Shown here piece after piece: positions 51,660 to 63,978 of a stretch of DNA of 64,000 bases. Under the pieces are notes generated by a model. It was not told where the DNA came from. It saw only the letters and a program-made list of their open reading frames with translations, and searched no databases. Numbering within the stretch: the stretch's first letter is position 1; each line of letters starts with the position of its first letter. The translations under genes and the position numbers were made by a program. The DNA is from Oxyruncus cristatus (Eukaryota > Chordata > Aves > Passeriformes > Cotingidae), in the NCBI GenBank assembly GCA_013399855.1, contig VXAY01006938.1, positions 1,661,753 to 1,725,752 of the forward strand, written 5' to 3'.

Positions 51660-52912
51660 TTGGCTGAACATATAATTTTCTCATTTAGGATTTAGAACTC
51701 AGTCACTGGATGAATAATGGAGATATAAAAACGGAAATCTCAGAGGAAGGATCTTGATAGGACTTATAGCCATGCTTACAGGCTGTGTATTCATGATACA
51801 CCAGAGGATTTAAACCTTCATAAAAATATTTGTGGGGCTGAGGCCTTATTATGAAAGTTTGTGATTACTGAGATATTTATAGTTGTTAAAAATTCAGAGT
51901 TTAGCAATCTGATATACTACTTCTGTTTGTAATAAACAAGTATGATTGGTTTTACAAAGCTACTTAAGTTTTAATGTGGTTTTAAATCCTTAGGAAAACA
52001 TCAAAATACCAAATGCTATTCCTTGTTGAAGTCAAGCTGGTTCTAAATCTCCACTCAGCTGGTGGGACTATTCCAGGGACAAATCCATTCTTTTTATGAA
52101 AAATTAAGCTCAAAATACTCCACTTTCAGAGAATCACTGTGGAAAACTCCCTTACTGATTAACCATTCGCATTATTGGGTCCTACTATATGAAATCTTTT
52201 AAATGCAGACTGGTCTTTTATGGGACTTCAACATATGCTTGAAGTGATTGTATGGTTATGTGATTTCTCATATAAGGAAGTTTTCATGTATAGGAAGTTA
52301 CAAAAGGACAAAAGAAATGCAGATGCAACTTTATGAAAGGTGGTTTTCTTATTTTGACAATAGTATTAATGTATTTTAACTGAACCGTTGATTAGCAGCC
52401 CAGTGCTGCAAAGGTCAAATGTGAGAAAAACAGCTTTATTTCTTGAAGGGATCTGCTCATCTTTCTGATGATAATTTATATAATTTTTATATAAAATTTA
52501 ATCACTAAACCAGTGAAAATGTTAAGTACCTGTTTGGTATTTGCAGAAGCCAAGTATGGGCTATCAATACTAGTTGACATTATGCAGTACTGCTATCCAT
52601 ATTGCTGCACGTTTAATGCCACCCTCTAGATTTGTATGGACTTATCTGCATTGGCAGCAATTATCTCTGCACAGTAATTGCCAGTGGGGAAGATCTCAGA
52701 AAAGTGAAAGGGGAAAAAGAAGGAGCCCATTCTCATTGAATGCAAACTCAAAAGCTAAGAAAAATACTAGAACAATTTTGAATCCTCTGAAGTGTAATAA
52801 TTTGAAAAAAAATAATTATTGTGAATTTTTGAAGACAAAGGAAGTCCATATTGCCCAAGAAGTCACAGTTGTTTTGGCAAAGCAGTTGTTCTGTTTGGAA
52901 CCTGAGAAGGCA

Positions 52913-52948
52913 GATGTGACATATCTGAACTTAGGAAGGCTTTAGACA
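52913..52948 (+). mobile_element. LINE (CR1-type) reverse-transcriptase motif A relic
   Basis: The sequence reads as D-V-T-Y-L-N, then after a one-base deletion R-K-A-L-D. This aligns with the conserved D-V-I-Y-L-D-F-x-K-A-F-D core (motif A) of CR1-type reverse transcriptases. The catalytic aspartate position is now N, and a stop follows. Flanking bases (52670-53070) may be the same element but are too decayed to align by eye. Orientation is plus. It is clearly non-functional. Confidence 0.5.
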
Positions 52949-55900
52949 TAACCTGCAAGGCAGTCCCTCAGCTGAATTGAGTAAATATTATCTAGATGCA
53001 GCAGCATATGTTCATGGGTATTTGAACCACTCTGCTTATTAAATAGCAATCTATGTGCCACTGTCAAACACCGGGACATTTCTCTTGGGATTCCATAAGT
53101 GATGTATTCTGTTTTGGCAAGGCTCTTTTCTTCTTAGTCTGGGTAATGTCTTTACACGACACCAGACTGTAGTGGGGGAAGAAATGCAATGTTCCTTTTG
53201 GAGAAGTACATCTGACTTTAAAACTACCTTTACAAACTAGAGACATTTTTTTCAAACCAACAAGCTGAAAAGACAAAATGCTGCAGATAGGAAATGGAAG
53301 TGTAGAAATACCCAACAGGGAAATATGGCGTGGCAGCCCTACTTCAGAAAAGAGCATGGCTGTGCTGTTGAAGTATGAAACGGGAATAATTAAGGAATAT
53401 GAAACTGTCACAAAAGAAGCCAGATCTTGTTCTTGCATATATTAATTGCCAGTGTCATGTGGAAGACAGAAGGCGGCATTATTTTATGTTGTAGCTAAAG
53501 GTGTAGTCTGATGTCTAGTTCTAGATATCATACTTCAGGCAAGAGGAAGTTGAATCAAAGATATTCTAGGGGAGAACAAGAGCCAAGCCATTACAGGGTG
53601 AAGGATGAAATCACAGCGGGTCATGCCCAAGCAGCCAAGTTTAAGGGTTTCACAAATTTCTTCCCACCCAAAACGCACAAAATTTTCTGATGTGGCCCAA
53701 GGAGCTGGTGTCGGGCGTCATGCCTGCTGGAGAGGCAGATGATCAGGGCAATGAACAGAGCCACAGGCTGGCATGGGAAGACTGAAACACTCTCAGCAGT
53801 ACAGACAGTTGCAAAAGATTTCCATTCTCTGGCCCACTTTGGTAAATAGCTGCGGTTCAGCTGGCAAGAAATGCATTTTTGATTGAAAAGAGTGGGATCT
53901 TTACAGAAAATTACTAATTCTTTTTCTCAGAATTCAAACATATTAACAGAGCTGGATTCCTGGTTTTGTGACAATTATGAGAATATTGAATCTCTGCTAT
54001 GGGAGATCACAGAGACAGCTAAACTGAACAACAGAAGGGTAAAGGAAAACGACTGCATGCATAGAAACAGGCCAATTATTATAACAGAAAATTATTTAGA
54101 GAAGTACTGTCTCAGCAACTTAATCACTTGGGAACAACTAGCTTCAAGGTATGCAAAAGGTAATTCTTCTCAGTCCAAAATGACACAGAGACATTGATTT
54201 GAAAAGGAATTACAGCTGGAATTGACAGTTTACTTAAATTTGGGGGCAGAAAATTATAGGATAAACTATATCAGTGATTGTGATTCTAGTTCTGAACATG
54301 AGGAGGCAAAACCAAAAGAAAATAATTGTAACAGAAAAAATAGAAAACAGTATTTAACTATATTGTTGAGATTTACTGCTGGAATTGCATAACCAGGAAA
54401 GTCTAGATTTAGGAAGCATGCATATCCAATTTCTTGGGAAAAAGCATAGGAAAAGCTGAAAAATATTAGAGACCTTTCAGAAAGACTGGAAAACCTAGTC
54501 ACAGGCTTGAAACTTGGTTAAATCAGTTCTGAAATGCAGAGTAGGAAGGGTGACAAAGGAGGTATGTAAACAGTAGTAAAGTATAAGAGAAATGCAGGAA
54601 AGGTAGGAAGTAACTTGTAAACAGACTGAAAGTGATAAAACAATTACAAAATAATTTAATATAAGAGACATAGATAGCCTTGGAAAACAGTCAAGTATAA
54701 CATATGCAGTGGAGAGGATGGGGGCATAGCAAAAATAATTTTTTTTTTTTGCACAAATCTTTACCTCACATGATGTGGAGAAATGTCTTCCATTAACTCC
54801 CTTTCTTAGGAAATGAGGTCAAAGTGTCATTACAGTTTGAGGCATCAATAGAAAAGGTGCCAAAACAAACCTAATCTAGAAAAGAACATGTCAGCACACC
54901 TTATGCTGTACGCTCAACAATTTTTAAACAGGTTTTAATTAAGTAAAATTTGCCAGACAACCATTTGAATCTTCTACATTACTTTATTTGAATCAAATTA
55001 AAAGAAGTCTTTTGTATATGGGTCTCCTTGGAAACTAATATAACTCTAAAATCTTATAAATGAACTGAAATCTCTATATTCCTTTCCATACTTTATGAAA
55101 ATTACTGGTTTATTTGCTCTAAGTGCAGTGAAATATGTTGCCACGGTTGCTCAGAAAACATAATTTCCCTGAGAAACACTTTGAAGAGAAATGGAATTTT
55201 GTGGAATTTCACTGTATACATCTTCAAGGCTTTGCCCATACAACTTTGGGGAGAAAACTTTTGTAATAGAAAGTTTTCAATGTATTCTTTTAATATATTC
55301 TTTTTACCCCCTGAATAACCTTGTATTCTGCTAAAATTCAACTTCTAATTAAAACAAACAAACAAACAAAAAACAACCAACCAACCACCACAATTAAACA
55401 TTTTTGCTATATTTTCTCTTTTTTTATTAATACAAAACAGCTGACACATTTTAAACACATAATATAGTTCTGTAAAGATAGAAAGTTACATGGGTGTTTA
55501 AGATGAGTATCAGCTTATAGAGCTCTTTCGCAGCCAAATTAAATCAGTGGAAGTACTCCACTTGATCTTAATTCACTCTGAAACATGGCTTACTAATAGG
55601 AGTTAAAAATATATTCCTTTTTAAATTTTTCATTCCCATGATAGAGCTAAAAGCTTGATTCTGCATTTCCTAATTGAGGACTCTTATGCATAAACTTGGG
55701 TACTAAATAAGCTGGGGCTGGGATTTTCTGGAGGGAATTTAGCCACACGAAGTTGCTATAGTAGACAGTATGACTAAAAAAGACTGAAAAAAACCCCAAA
55801 ACAGATACAAGGATAGAAAGCTGATTGCCCTATAAAGTATCAATATACTTTAAAGTGTACAATTCATGAGTTTTGTTTTCAAAAATTAAGGAAGACAACA

Positions 55901-56879
55901 GAGTTGCTAAACTTTTTTTTGTGGTACACTATGTGCTTAAGGATAGACCTCTTTACTTTGTGTAATTTCCATGATTCTCAAAGAATTAAACTGACGTAAT
56001 TCCATTATCATAATGTTGACAATTTTCTTTTATGAGATGTCCCTGCATGAAAGTTTTTCTTCACTAGAAAATATTATCTGAGTTGTATTATATAAAAGGG
56101 ATTCCTGCATTTAATCACTAATAAAAAGTACTAAATCATTGTACTAAGCTGGTGTTTATAATATGAAGTTGACTGGAATGTGGGAATAACAACAAATTTA
56201 GGTTTAACAGAAAACTAGCTGTAAGGGTAAAATATCCTTTACATGACAGAACTATCCGTTTCCTTGGATCTTTACAGATAAATCTCTATATCACTATGCA
56301 TCAAAGTGCTCTTTCAGTTTTGTATCCAAAAATGGATTTTCACAATGGAATGAAAATATTTCTGTTTTCTTACCAACTCAAATACTGAAGAAAATTGTTT
56401 TAAATTAAATATGTTTTCAAACTCAAAAGCAGAAGTTTCAGTTTAAGACTCTTTTTATTTTTACCTTATGAGTAGGAACTTAGGCAAATTTAGTCTTCAA
56501 ATATGAAATGACAAATCAGAATTTTTCACTTTTAAAATGTAAGAATAAATAGTTCCATACTGAGTCATACTAGTTTTTCTTTATTTACATCTGTTTGACT
56601 TAAAATACACTTTCAGGTGAGTAAAACTTTAAATAAAAAAATTCACCTAGAATTTCTACTACGGTGATGAAAACTTTTACATAGACTAGTTTTTAAGTTT
56701 CAAGTGTTCTTGAAGCTGGTCAGACTTCCAGATAATAATTAAAAGATGATATATAAGAGTATTTTCCCAAACCAGCAATTGCAGTGACCTTTTTTCAGCT
56801 CAAAAGTCATAACTTATTTTAAAACAACGGAAGTGTAATTTCACTGAACAAAGTTAATGCAAATATTTGCATGCAGTGT
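52949..56879. other. Unique DNA, no gene seen
   Basis: Possible highly decayed LINE sequence just after 52949. Otherwise unique, with an AAAC / CCAA simple repeat at 55351-55391. Frames of 124 codons (53064-53438 minus) and 104 codons (53883-54197 plus) have no recognisable content. Confidence 0.5.
55351..55391. repeat. (AAAC)n / (CCAA)n simple repeat
   Basis: AAAACAAACAAACAAACAAA is followed by AACAACCAACCAACCACCAC. Similar AAAC runs occur at 63043-63078. Confidence 0.88.
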
Positions 56880-57060
56880 TTTCAAACAAATGGAATGTAA
56901 TGACTATAATTAAAATGAATGCACAGTAAATTTGAGATAAAAATCAATAATTGACCCTGAAATCTCATCACTTATTGATTCATGAACCATTTATCTCCTT
57001 CTGCAATCCAATCAAAAGCAATTATCAATTAATGAAATCACACAGATGCATTTCAGAAAT
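56880..57060. promoter_or_regulatory. Possible conserved noncoding element rich in homeodomain cores
   Basis: A run of TAAT/ATTA cores and PBX/MEIS-like motifs: GTAATGACTATAATTAAAAT, ATCAATAATTGACC, TTATTGATTCATG, CAATTATCAATTAATGAAAT and AAATTATTAAATG. The segment is AT-rich but not repetitive, the kind of text seen in deeply conserved vertebrate enhancers. This is inference from texture only. Confidence 0.22.
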
Positions 57061-59060
57061 AGGAAAAATTATTAAATGTGCCCCAAAACCGCTGCAAATA
57101 TATTTCTCTACAATCTCCACAAATTAAATTAGTCAGAAAAAAAATGTGATCTTGTTGTGACTATCTCTGGTTAGGAATTTTTTGATTAAATATTTGGGGT
57201 TCATTTCCTGTTTAAAAAAAAAAAAAAAAGAAAGATAACTTGCTCAACTAACACTTCCTTTGTCAGAATAGAAAGACTTCAGTTAACCACTTTTTAAGAT
57301 ATACCCCTCTACCCTATCATTGATTTTCTGGTCAACGTAGTGGAACTGTATAACTCACAAAACACAGCCAGGCAGAGCAGGAGCGGCTCTGGTTACCGCT
57401 GGCCTCCTCCCTGTGAGAGTGCAGGTAAACGTGGAGCAGCAGCAGGTCATCAGGCTACCAGCTGGTCCTCTCTTTGCTGTCTTTAAGTAGAACAGGTACA
57501 TTTCCGAAAGCCTTGATCCAAGTTAGAAGACCCCCATGCAAGTGGTGGGAGATGCAGATGGCAGTCCTTGGCACCTCTGGTAGCCCTTCTGCCCGATCAT
57601 GAAGGAGAAGCTGGAGAATCCAAGTCAGTTTGTGCCAGTGCTGGTTCACGCTGGAGCAATGCAGCTGTGTGCTGCTCTTTGAAGTTTACTCACTGCCTGT
57701 GACCCACAGGGTTAAGTCTCTGTATTGCTGTAAGGGACAGGATTGTAAGAGACTGAGCAATAGGTGATAAAATGTCATCTGAAGTTTAGTGTAAATAAAT
57801 ATAGTGATGCTCAGGAGAAAAATCACAGAATGTGTAAAGGTAGTCTGTCTGTGTTACACCCTGGTCCACACTTTTATCAAGTGTTACCCTTTAATTTTAG
57901 ACTTCTAGAGATTTTGCCTACACAAACTCTTGCAAAGTCTTTGATTCTTTGATACCTTGAGTTCATGTCTGAAGAAAAGACTAGTCACTTTTGTCTAAGA
58001 GTCTTAATTTGGTGAGAAAATAGACGTTTTGGTAAAAAGTGTTTTACAGAGATAACATGCAAACCAAGGAAAAGCATTTCACTATAACACCCAGTACAAA
58101 GAACCCAATTCACTAAAGCATTACAACAGATTAGAAGGACTAGTAAACATTGTTATGGAGTGGGGAACATTTGTTACACCCAGCAAACACAAACTCCATA
58201 CAAGTTAAGTGAAATACCCACAAAATAAGTGAAATACCCACAAAGTGAAATACAGAAAATAGGTATTTAAGTTACCCACAAGAGTAAAGGAAGAGAGATT
58301 AGGAGGAGAAAGAATAAAGAGAAAAACAGAGGAGAGAAAAATATAGCTACCACTGGAAGGCCACATGTTGACTGGTCAGGAGGGCAGAGACCAAGGCAAG
58401 GTGGACACCTCATGTGTGTCTGTTTATAGACTGCCTATTGTGGCCACTCACAAAAGCAGCACATACGTATCTTTATATACATGTATATACTATGTATAGG
58501 TGTATAAGTACTTTATAATGTACCATGTATTCCCAAAGCCTTGACCCAGTTAGGGTCGATATTTCTTACCTTGTTATGACTGTGTTTCAAAACTTGTGTC
58601 TTGCAGACAGAATTACACTAAGACAAGCAACCAACTGCATGTTCAAAAAGAATTACTTCAGTTGTTATATTTACACATATTTTCAAGGATTTATGACATC
58701 TAATAATAAGTTGTTTCCGCAAGTACAAAAAAAACCCACAGCAAACCTTCAACATGCTGAAACTTTGAAACATTTTTAAGCTTGGAAATACAGCATTTTT
58801 TGTGTATCATTGCATGCCTTCTGAACCAGAAAAAGGAAACTTAACCCTGACATTTAAAACATAGCCTTCAGATATTCCAGGTATATGCATGACAAGAATA
58901 GGAAAGGAGAAAAAAGCTCACAGAAGTCTTTATCATCATTCCACATCAGTGTCTTGTCTAAATATATACAGATGATGGGTCCTTTTTCGTTTCACATTCA
59001 AATCCCGCATGGCTACTTTTCTTGTAAAAACAAACCGAAACCCACGTAACCAATAAGTTT
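57061..59060. other. Unique DNA, no gene seen
   Basis: An A16 run lies near 57213-57228. A GC-richer stretch at 57340-57680 has about seven CpGs and a 64-codon minus frame, with no recognised family. A short tandem repeat lies at 58206-58254. TA-rich sequence near 58460-58520 contains ATATACATGTATATAC, a small palindrome. Confidence 0.5.
58206..58254. repeat. 20-bp tandem repeat, about 2.4 units
   Basis: TAAGTGAAATACCCACAAAA is followed by the same unit ending in G, then a truncated GTGAAATACAG. Confidence 0.9.
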
Positions 59061-59140
59061 AATTAATGCCTGTTATACAACAGCATGAATTAGTACATGT
59101 AATTATTGCCCGTTACATAATAGCATGAATTAGTAAATTT
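59061..59140. repeat. 40-bp tandem duplication
   Basis: AATTAATGCCTGTTATACAA (plus 20 more) at 59061-59100 is repeated at 59101-59140 as AATTATTGCCCGTTACATAA (plus 20 more). The sequence AGCATGAATTAGTA is identical in both. About seven to nine differences in 40 suggest an old duplication. It directly adjoins the hairpin at 59141. Confidence 0.9.
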
Positions 59141-59172
59141 TTAATCTGCACTACATTAGTAGTACAGATTAA
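59141..59172. repeat. Short inverted repeat (hairpin) followed by A run
   Basis: Arms TTAATCTGCACTA and TAGTACAGATTAA (13 bases, one mismatch) surround the loop CATTAG, followed by an A14 run. The stem is too short for a typical miRNA precursor (about 22 paired bases per arm). On the plus strand a stem followed by A residues is not a known eukaryotic terminator. Confidence 0.75.
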
Positions 59173-62100
59173 AAAAAAAAAAAATCTAAGTTTTAATCAA
59201 TTTGAAGATCACAACCTTAAAATTAATATTTCAAACCATGGTGTATGCCACATGAAGACAGTAATAAGGATTTAACTTCCATCAAAAGCTAACATTGCCC
59301 ATCACTGGCAGGTGTATATGGCAAATATGTTGCGGTCAAGAAGTGAGCAAGAAAAAGAGAAGTTTTGCATAGGAGAGAGAAATTGGAGGGCTTATGCTGG
59401 CAATGACCCCGAAGTATAGTTTTTCCTGCTGGACTAATTTAAAGATACAAGATGACCTCTGCAAAGGCCTCCACGCAGGTAACATTTCTAAAAAACAGAC
59501 ACATATTACATAGATACCCACTGTGTACATCCAGCTTGACACACATTCCTCCGGCCTTGGCTCCACAGCTGTTTACAGCATAGAAGCAGCATGCAGAAAA
59601 GGGAGCTTTTAGTACATGGAGGGCATGACACTAGTTTGTAAAAAATATGTATAGCAATGTTAATGGAAATATATCCTTGCTTAAAACATTTGCAAATGCT
59701 TTTAGAGACTGGAAAGTAGTATTCCAAAGCCGTCTACAAGAGGAAGGTCCCAAGTCCTGCCAATGTAAATGTCTGCCTCTTTAACATTTTAGGACACTGC
59801 ACCCTGAAGTGGGCTTTGTGTTTATATAAGACACAAGACAGGATGCCCTAGGTACCAAAACTTGAATAAAGTACGTCCACACGAGATGTATATAGCTCTT
59901 ATTTACAGAGGCAAAAGTACAAGCCCTTTGTAAATTGAGTGCTTGTATATATCAACTCTTAAGAAAGAGAAAAATCCAGTTGATGAACAAAGGGCCTATT
60001 TTGTGTCTGAGAAGCAAAGAGAACGTGTGAGAGTATCTCCACAGGAGAACTTCATGGCATTTTCAGTGACAGCTTGCTACAGTTAAATGAAGGAAAATGG
60101 CAAATTATGTAGATGAGCTTCAGTATCAGCTCCAGGACAAATCTGGTTAATCTATCCTGGCTATGGGATCCTTAGCCCTAAGTCAAGGCAATAAAGCAAA
60201 CAGTATTTGAGAGGATTCAACACATCACCCAGGGTGCAGATAAGCAAGGAGTAAAACTGTTACATTTGTGTTAATCTGGAGTAACTCCAGTGGAACTGAC
60301 AGAGAATCAGCCAAATATCTGATGCCTTATGCATCTAAATTAGGCCCGGGTAACTATGTGAAATCGCATTTCTGCACATGGCATTCTCAGAACAAGGTGA
60401 TTACTGTTATCATCACTACTTCAAGACAAAAATAATAAATAGATAGTTGTGTCATGTTATGTGTCCAGAACAAAAAAAGCAAACACAGGAGATCAATGAA
60501 GCTTTTGTTCAACTACGTGAGGTTTTTGTTTGTTTAGTTGGGTTTGGGTTTTTTTTTTTTCTGTACCTTCAAAACCGAACGATTCTTAGTCAGGGAAAAA
60601 ACCAAAAGAGAAATCCAAAGTGACTAGATGGTGTGGAAAGGTGGGGCAAAGCTCTACAGAGCCCAGACTTTCAGACCTAGGATTTTATTTGTTTTACTGC
60701 TTCATGGACCCCTCTTTCCCTACACACGATCACCCAGACCCAGACTGAACCTTTGGAGGGCAGCTGGAAGGAGGTTTTCCTTAAGGAGCTTGTAAAGGGC
60801 CATCTGCCAACATGCTTAAAAAGGACTCCCAGGAGATGCAAGACTTTGAGAGCCCTGACACTTGCTTTCAAAACAGGAGCAGAAGTGGGGAATCTCACAC
60901 CCTTTCTCTGCCTGCCCTTAGCCCCTGGCCTGAGGTTTTTCCAACTATGAAATCACAAACTGTGTGAAGTTCTTCTTATAAACTTGGGTTTAGCTACATA
61001 ACAGATTTAGAATTCTTCTTTTTAGTACAAAGCTGAAAAGAGACAAAAAATTATTTTCTTCAGACTTAAAAAAAAAAGATGTTTCTCTCAAGTTTTACAT
61101 ACTCTGACAACATTAAAAAACACTTCATTGTCAGCCCCACCTGTGACAAGAGTGCTTTGAGAAGTGTACTCCAATCTAGTTTGAAAAAAGTCCTAAAACA
61201 TTTATCCATTTTGCAAGGCATGGAATGCTGTTGTCACTAACAGGGCTCAGGGGACTGCAAAACATGTCATTATTTCAGTATTGAAGCCGTCTGACCTGAC
61301 TATGTGCTGAAATGACAGCTTCAAGCATTTCTAAAAACCCTCATTGTAACAGAATATGGAAACTCCCTTTTTCTCCAACCTCACACTCGAATATTTTTTT
61401 TTTATTTTTTTTTACCGCTGGCATTTGATAAATAAGGATATTAGAGGAAGTAAATCAAGCTCTTTTTTTTTTTTTCTTTTCTATTATGCTTTGGAATTAC
61501 AAATTAAAGAAATAGTAAAAATCCAGCATATGAAAGTGCTTCACGTGAGAAATGTTTGCTTCGTTTCTTGAGCTCACACCAATAATATCTAATTAAAGCC
61601 TCGACTCTAGCAATATTAATAAAAACTATATTACACATAAAGCTGTCCATCACACAGACTTGGTCAGACACATTGCTGATCTGGTCTGGTTTGACAGTTC
61701 CCCTGTTATCTTTTATATCCCAACTATCTTTTTAAACTGACCAGTAAGGATTTCACAGTATTTGGTTTCCAAGGCAAAAGATCTCCAGATGAGGAAACTG
61801 CTGCTTCTCCCCTTGGTTCCTTTTCCACATGCTCTGAGTCAACAGCTTCTCCATAAAGAGAGGTGTTAGATTAACCAACAATCAGAAGGGAATACATTTC
61901 TTGTGAAAGTCAGACATTTTTGCTCAGAGTTTCTGATACATTTTGAATCCTTCTCTGTATGTATCAGTATCTAATAAAAGTTTCTTTTGCCATCTACATG
62001 CTGCAAATTGTGACATATGTGAATTGTTCTGTTTCTTGATGCCTTTGTTGCAGAGTTATTAATTAAAAAGAAATCTTTCTGAGCATACATTTGATCAGAG

Positions 62101-62830
62101 AATCACAAAAATAATTTGATTGAATGTTGCACACTTTATTAATCCTTAGAAACATTTATACTACATTATGATCCATTGTTTAAAAATGTGATTCTAGAAT
62201 AACACACAGAAATTAATACTTCAAGATGGAGAGGTAATTAATTTAAGTAGAATTCCTATTACCTAACATTTGTACAATTTAATCATGGCTATTCATCCAT
62301 CTTTCTCTCTATCACTCATTGCTTTCTATTGATTGAAAAAGCAGCCTAGAAAATCATGTTAGATCAAGCTAACTCTTGGATTGCAAGAGTAAAGGAAGAT
62401 GAATTGCTCTAAAAGGGACACAAAATAGAGACCCAAAGGAAAAATCCTATACTGTTAACTGTGTAAATCAGTCTTCTCAACAGAGGCCGTTGGGCTGAAT
62501 CCTCAACTGGCTTGTAGGCGTCAATGGGATTCTGATAATTCACCTTGCATGTGTTCCACTTAAATCTGTTTCATCAAGGGGCTTAGACCTGTGACTGAGA
62601 ATAGTTGTGAAGGTAGCTTAGGGCAAGCTGCTTGAGTCTCTGAAGTTAGGCATATATTTAGGTACTGCATTGAACTGGGGCCATATGCAGACTTGCCCAC
62701 TATGAAATAGTTTGTCTCCATGTGACGTAAAGAAGTCTTAAACAAAAATGGAAATGAACAAGACAGGCAGGTTAAGTGATCAAACAATGGATTAAAAAGA
62801 TTTCACAGTTTGAAACAGTAAGTACACCAT
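59173..62830. other. Unique DNA, no gene seen
   Basis: No supported gene. Simple tracts occur at 60521-60560 (TTTG then T12), 61398-61415 (T-rich) and 61461-61480 (T-rich). The short frames show no family resemblance. Confidence 0.55.
60521..60560. repeat. (TTTG)n / poly-T tract
   Basis: GGTTTTTGTTTGTTTAGTTG, then GGTTTGGG, then T12. This is simple sequence. Confidence 0.85.
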
Positions 62831-62839
62831 ATCATCATC

Positions 62840-62970
62840 ATGGCTAGGCTTCGCCAATGAAGATTTGGGAAGGACTCTACCCACGCTTGCTACAAGCACG
62901 TTGATGGCTAAAAAGGCCAATGCGAGACAGACAAGTCTGGTTGCAAAAGGCACAGTGGAAAATCTCTTTA
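62840..62970 (-). pseudogene. Relic reading frame with C2HC zinc finger, probably LINE-derived
   Basis: A minus-strand frame (63059-62877, 60 codons) ends in a clean CX2CX12HX3C finger. Its metal ligands are C36, C39, H52 and C56 (62954-62892), with the text CLSRIGLFSHQRAC inside the finger. From established knowledge, fingers with an SRIGL-S-H-R motif occur in the reverse-transcriptase ORFs of some non-LTR retrotransposons. Downstream of the stop, another frame continues, and the DNA carries a short CATGATGATGAT run such as some LINE 3' tails have. I saw no reverse-transcriptase motifs upstream. A relic of a cellular zinc-finger gene is the alternative. Confidence 0.35.
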
Positions 62971-63978
62971 GGCGGTATTGGCAAGACATAGAAAAAGCAA
63001 GGACTTTCTCCAGATGAGAAGCTGAGATTTATTATTCTTTCCACAAAACAAACAAACAAACAAAACCAACAACAAAAAGCCCCACCTAGTGCAGTGAAAT
63101 GGCTGAAATAGTCTTAACTGAGGATGAGGCAATCATGATACGACAGGTAAGGAGACACGAAAATCAACCCCAGCAGAAACTTAGGGACGGACCAGGGAGA
63201 AAGGCCTATGGACACCAGCAATTTAAAGGATTTTACAGGTACATTGAAAGCATTTAAGAGGAAGAACTGAAGAGATAGATGATGAACCTCTGACTGATTC
63301 AAATTTGTTCCCTGGCAAGTTATTGTGTGTCGAGGCATTTCTCTCACTCACAATTTATGACTCTGAATTGAGAAAAGAGATGAACCTAAGCATGAGAATG
63401 TGCTGCAAAAACGTGACTAATTGCTTAGATAGGCTGTAGGCTCAGTGTTTTCAGATAGAGAGAGTGCAGAATATGCCATTGTGTCAATATGTTATTTTAA
63501 TTTTTCAAAAGAGATGAATATTTAATTATTTCAAAAGCTAGAACTTACAAAAATATTTACATACATGTTCATAATTCACCATGTAAAACTGCAAACAGCC
63601 AGAAACTGGCAACCTGCCACTCTGATGACTAATACAAGAATCAAATTAATAGCTGTCCCAGATCACCCAGCAATTATATTTTTCTTTTCTTCTATTCATG
63701 GGGGGTTTCTTCCCTTTCACATTTGTTAGGGATGTGTAGCTTTGGATCCATTCAACTATCCAAAATCCTTTCCTCTCTAATTCTTCAAAAACCTTGAAAA
63801 TTTGAACTAAACTAAATAAGGGAGCCCTCGCAGGTTCTTCTGTTGAATATAGCAAGTTTTGGATGAAAATTTTTTTTCAGAATACATTTGAAGCAAATTT
63901 ATTATTATCTCTACTTAACAGTTTGTTAGAGAACATAAAGAATATGAAATTACATGCTTACAATTAAAAAGTGTGGAA
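62971..63978. other. Unique DNA, no gene seen
   Basis: An AAAC / CAA simple repeat lies at 63043-63078, inside the upstream part of the zinc-finger frame. The rest is AT-rich with short frames only. Confidence 0.55.
63043..63078. repeat. (AAAC)n simple repeat
   Basis: CACAAAACAAACAAACAAAC is followed by AAAACCAACAACAAAAAGC. This tract encodes the first residues of the minus-strand zinc-finger frame, so the true frame, if any, starts downstream of it. Confidence 0.88.

Larger units (their letters stand above)
48061..52912. other. Unique DNA, no gene seen
   Basis: Holds the longest open frame of the window, 148 codons on the plus strand (48879-49325, ATG start). It is rich in F, L and C, matches no family I know, and overlaps several other frames. 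A C-rich G4-capable run lies at 51259-51283, and a CA/CCA/CAA-type simple repeat at 51594-51659. No RNA gene or exon was recognised. Confidence 0.5.
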
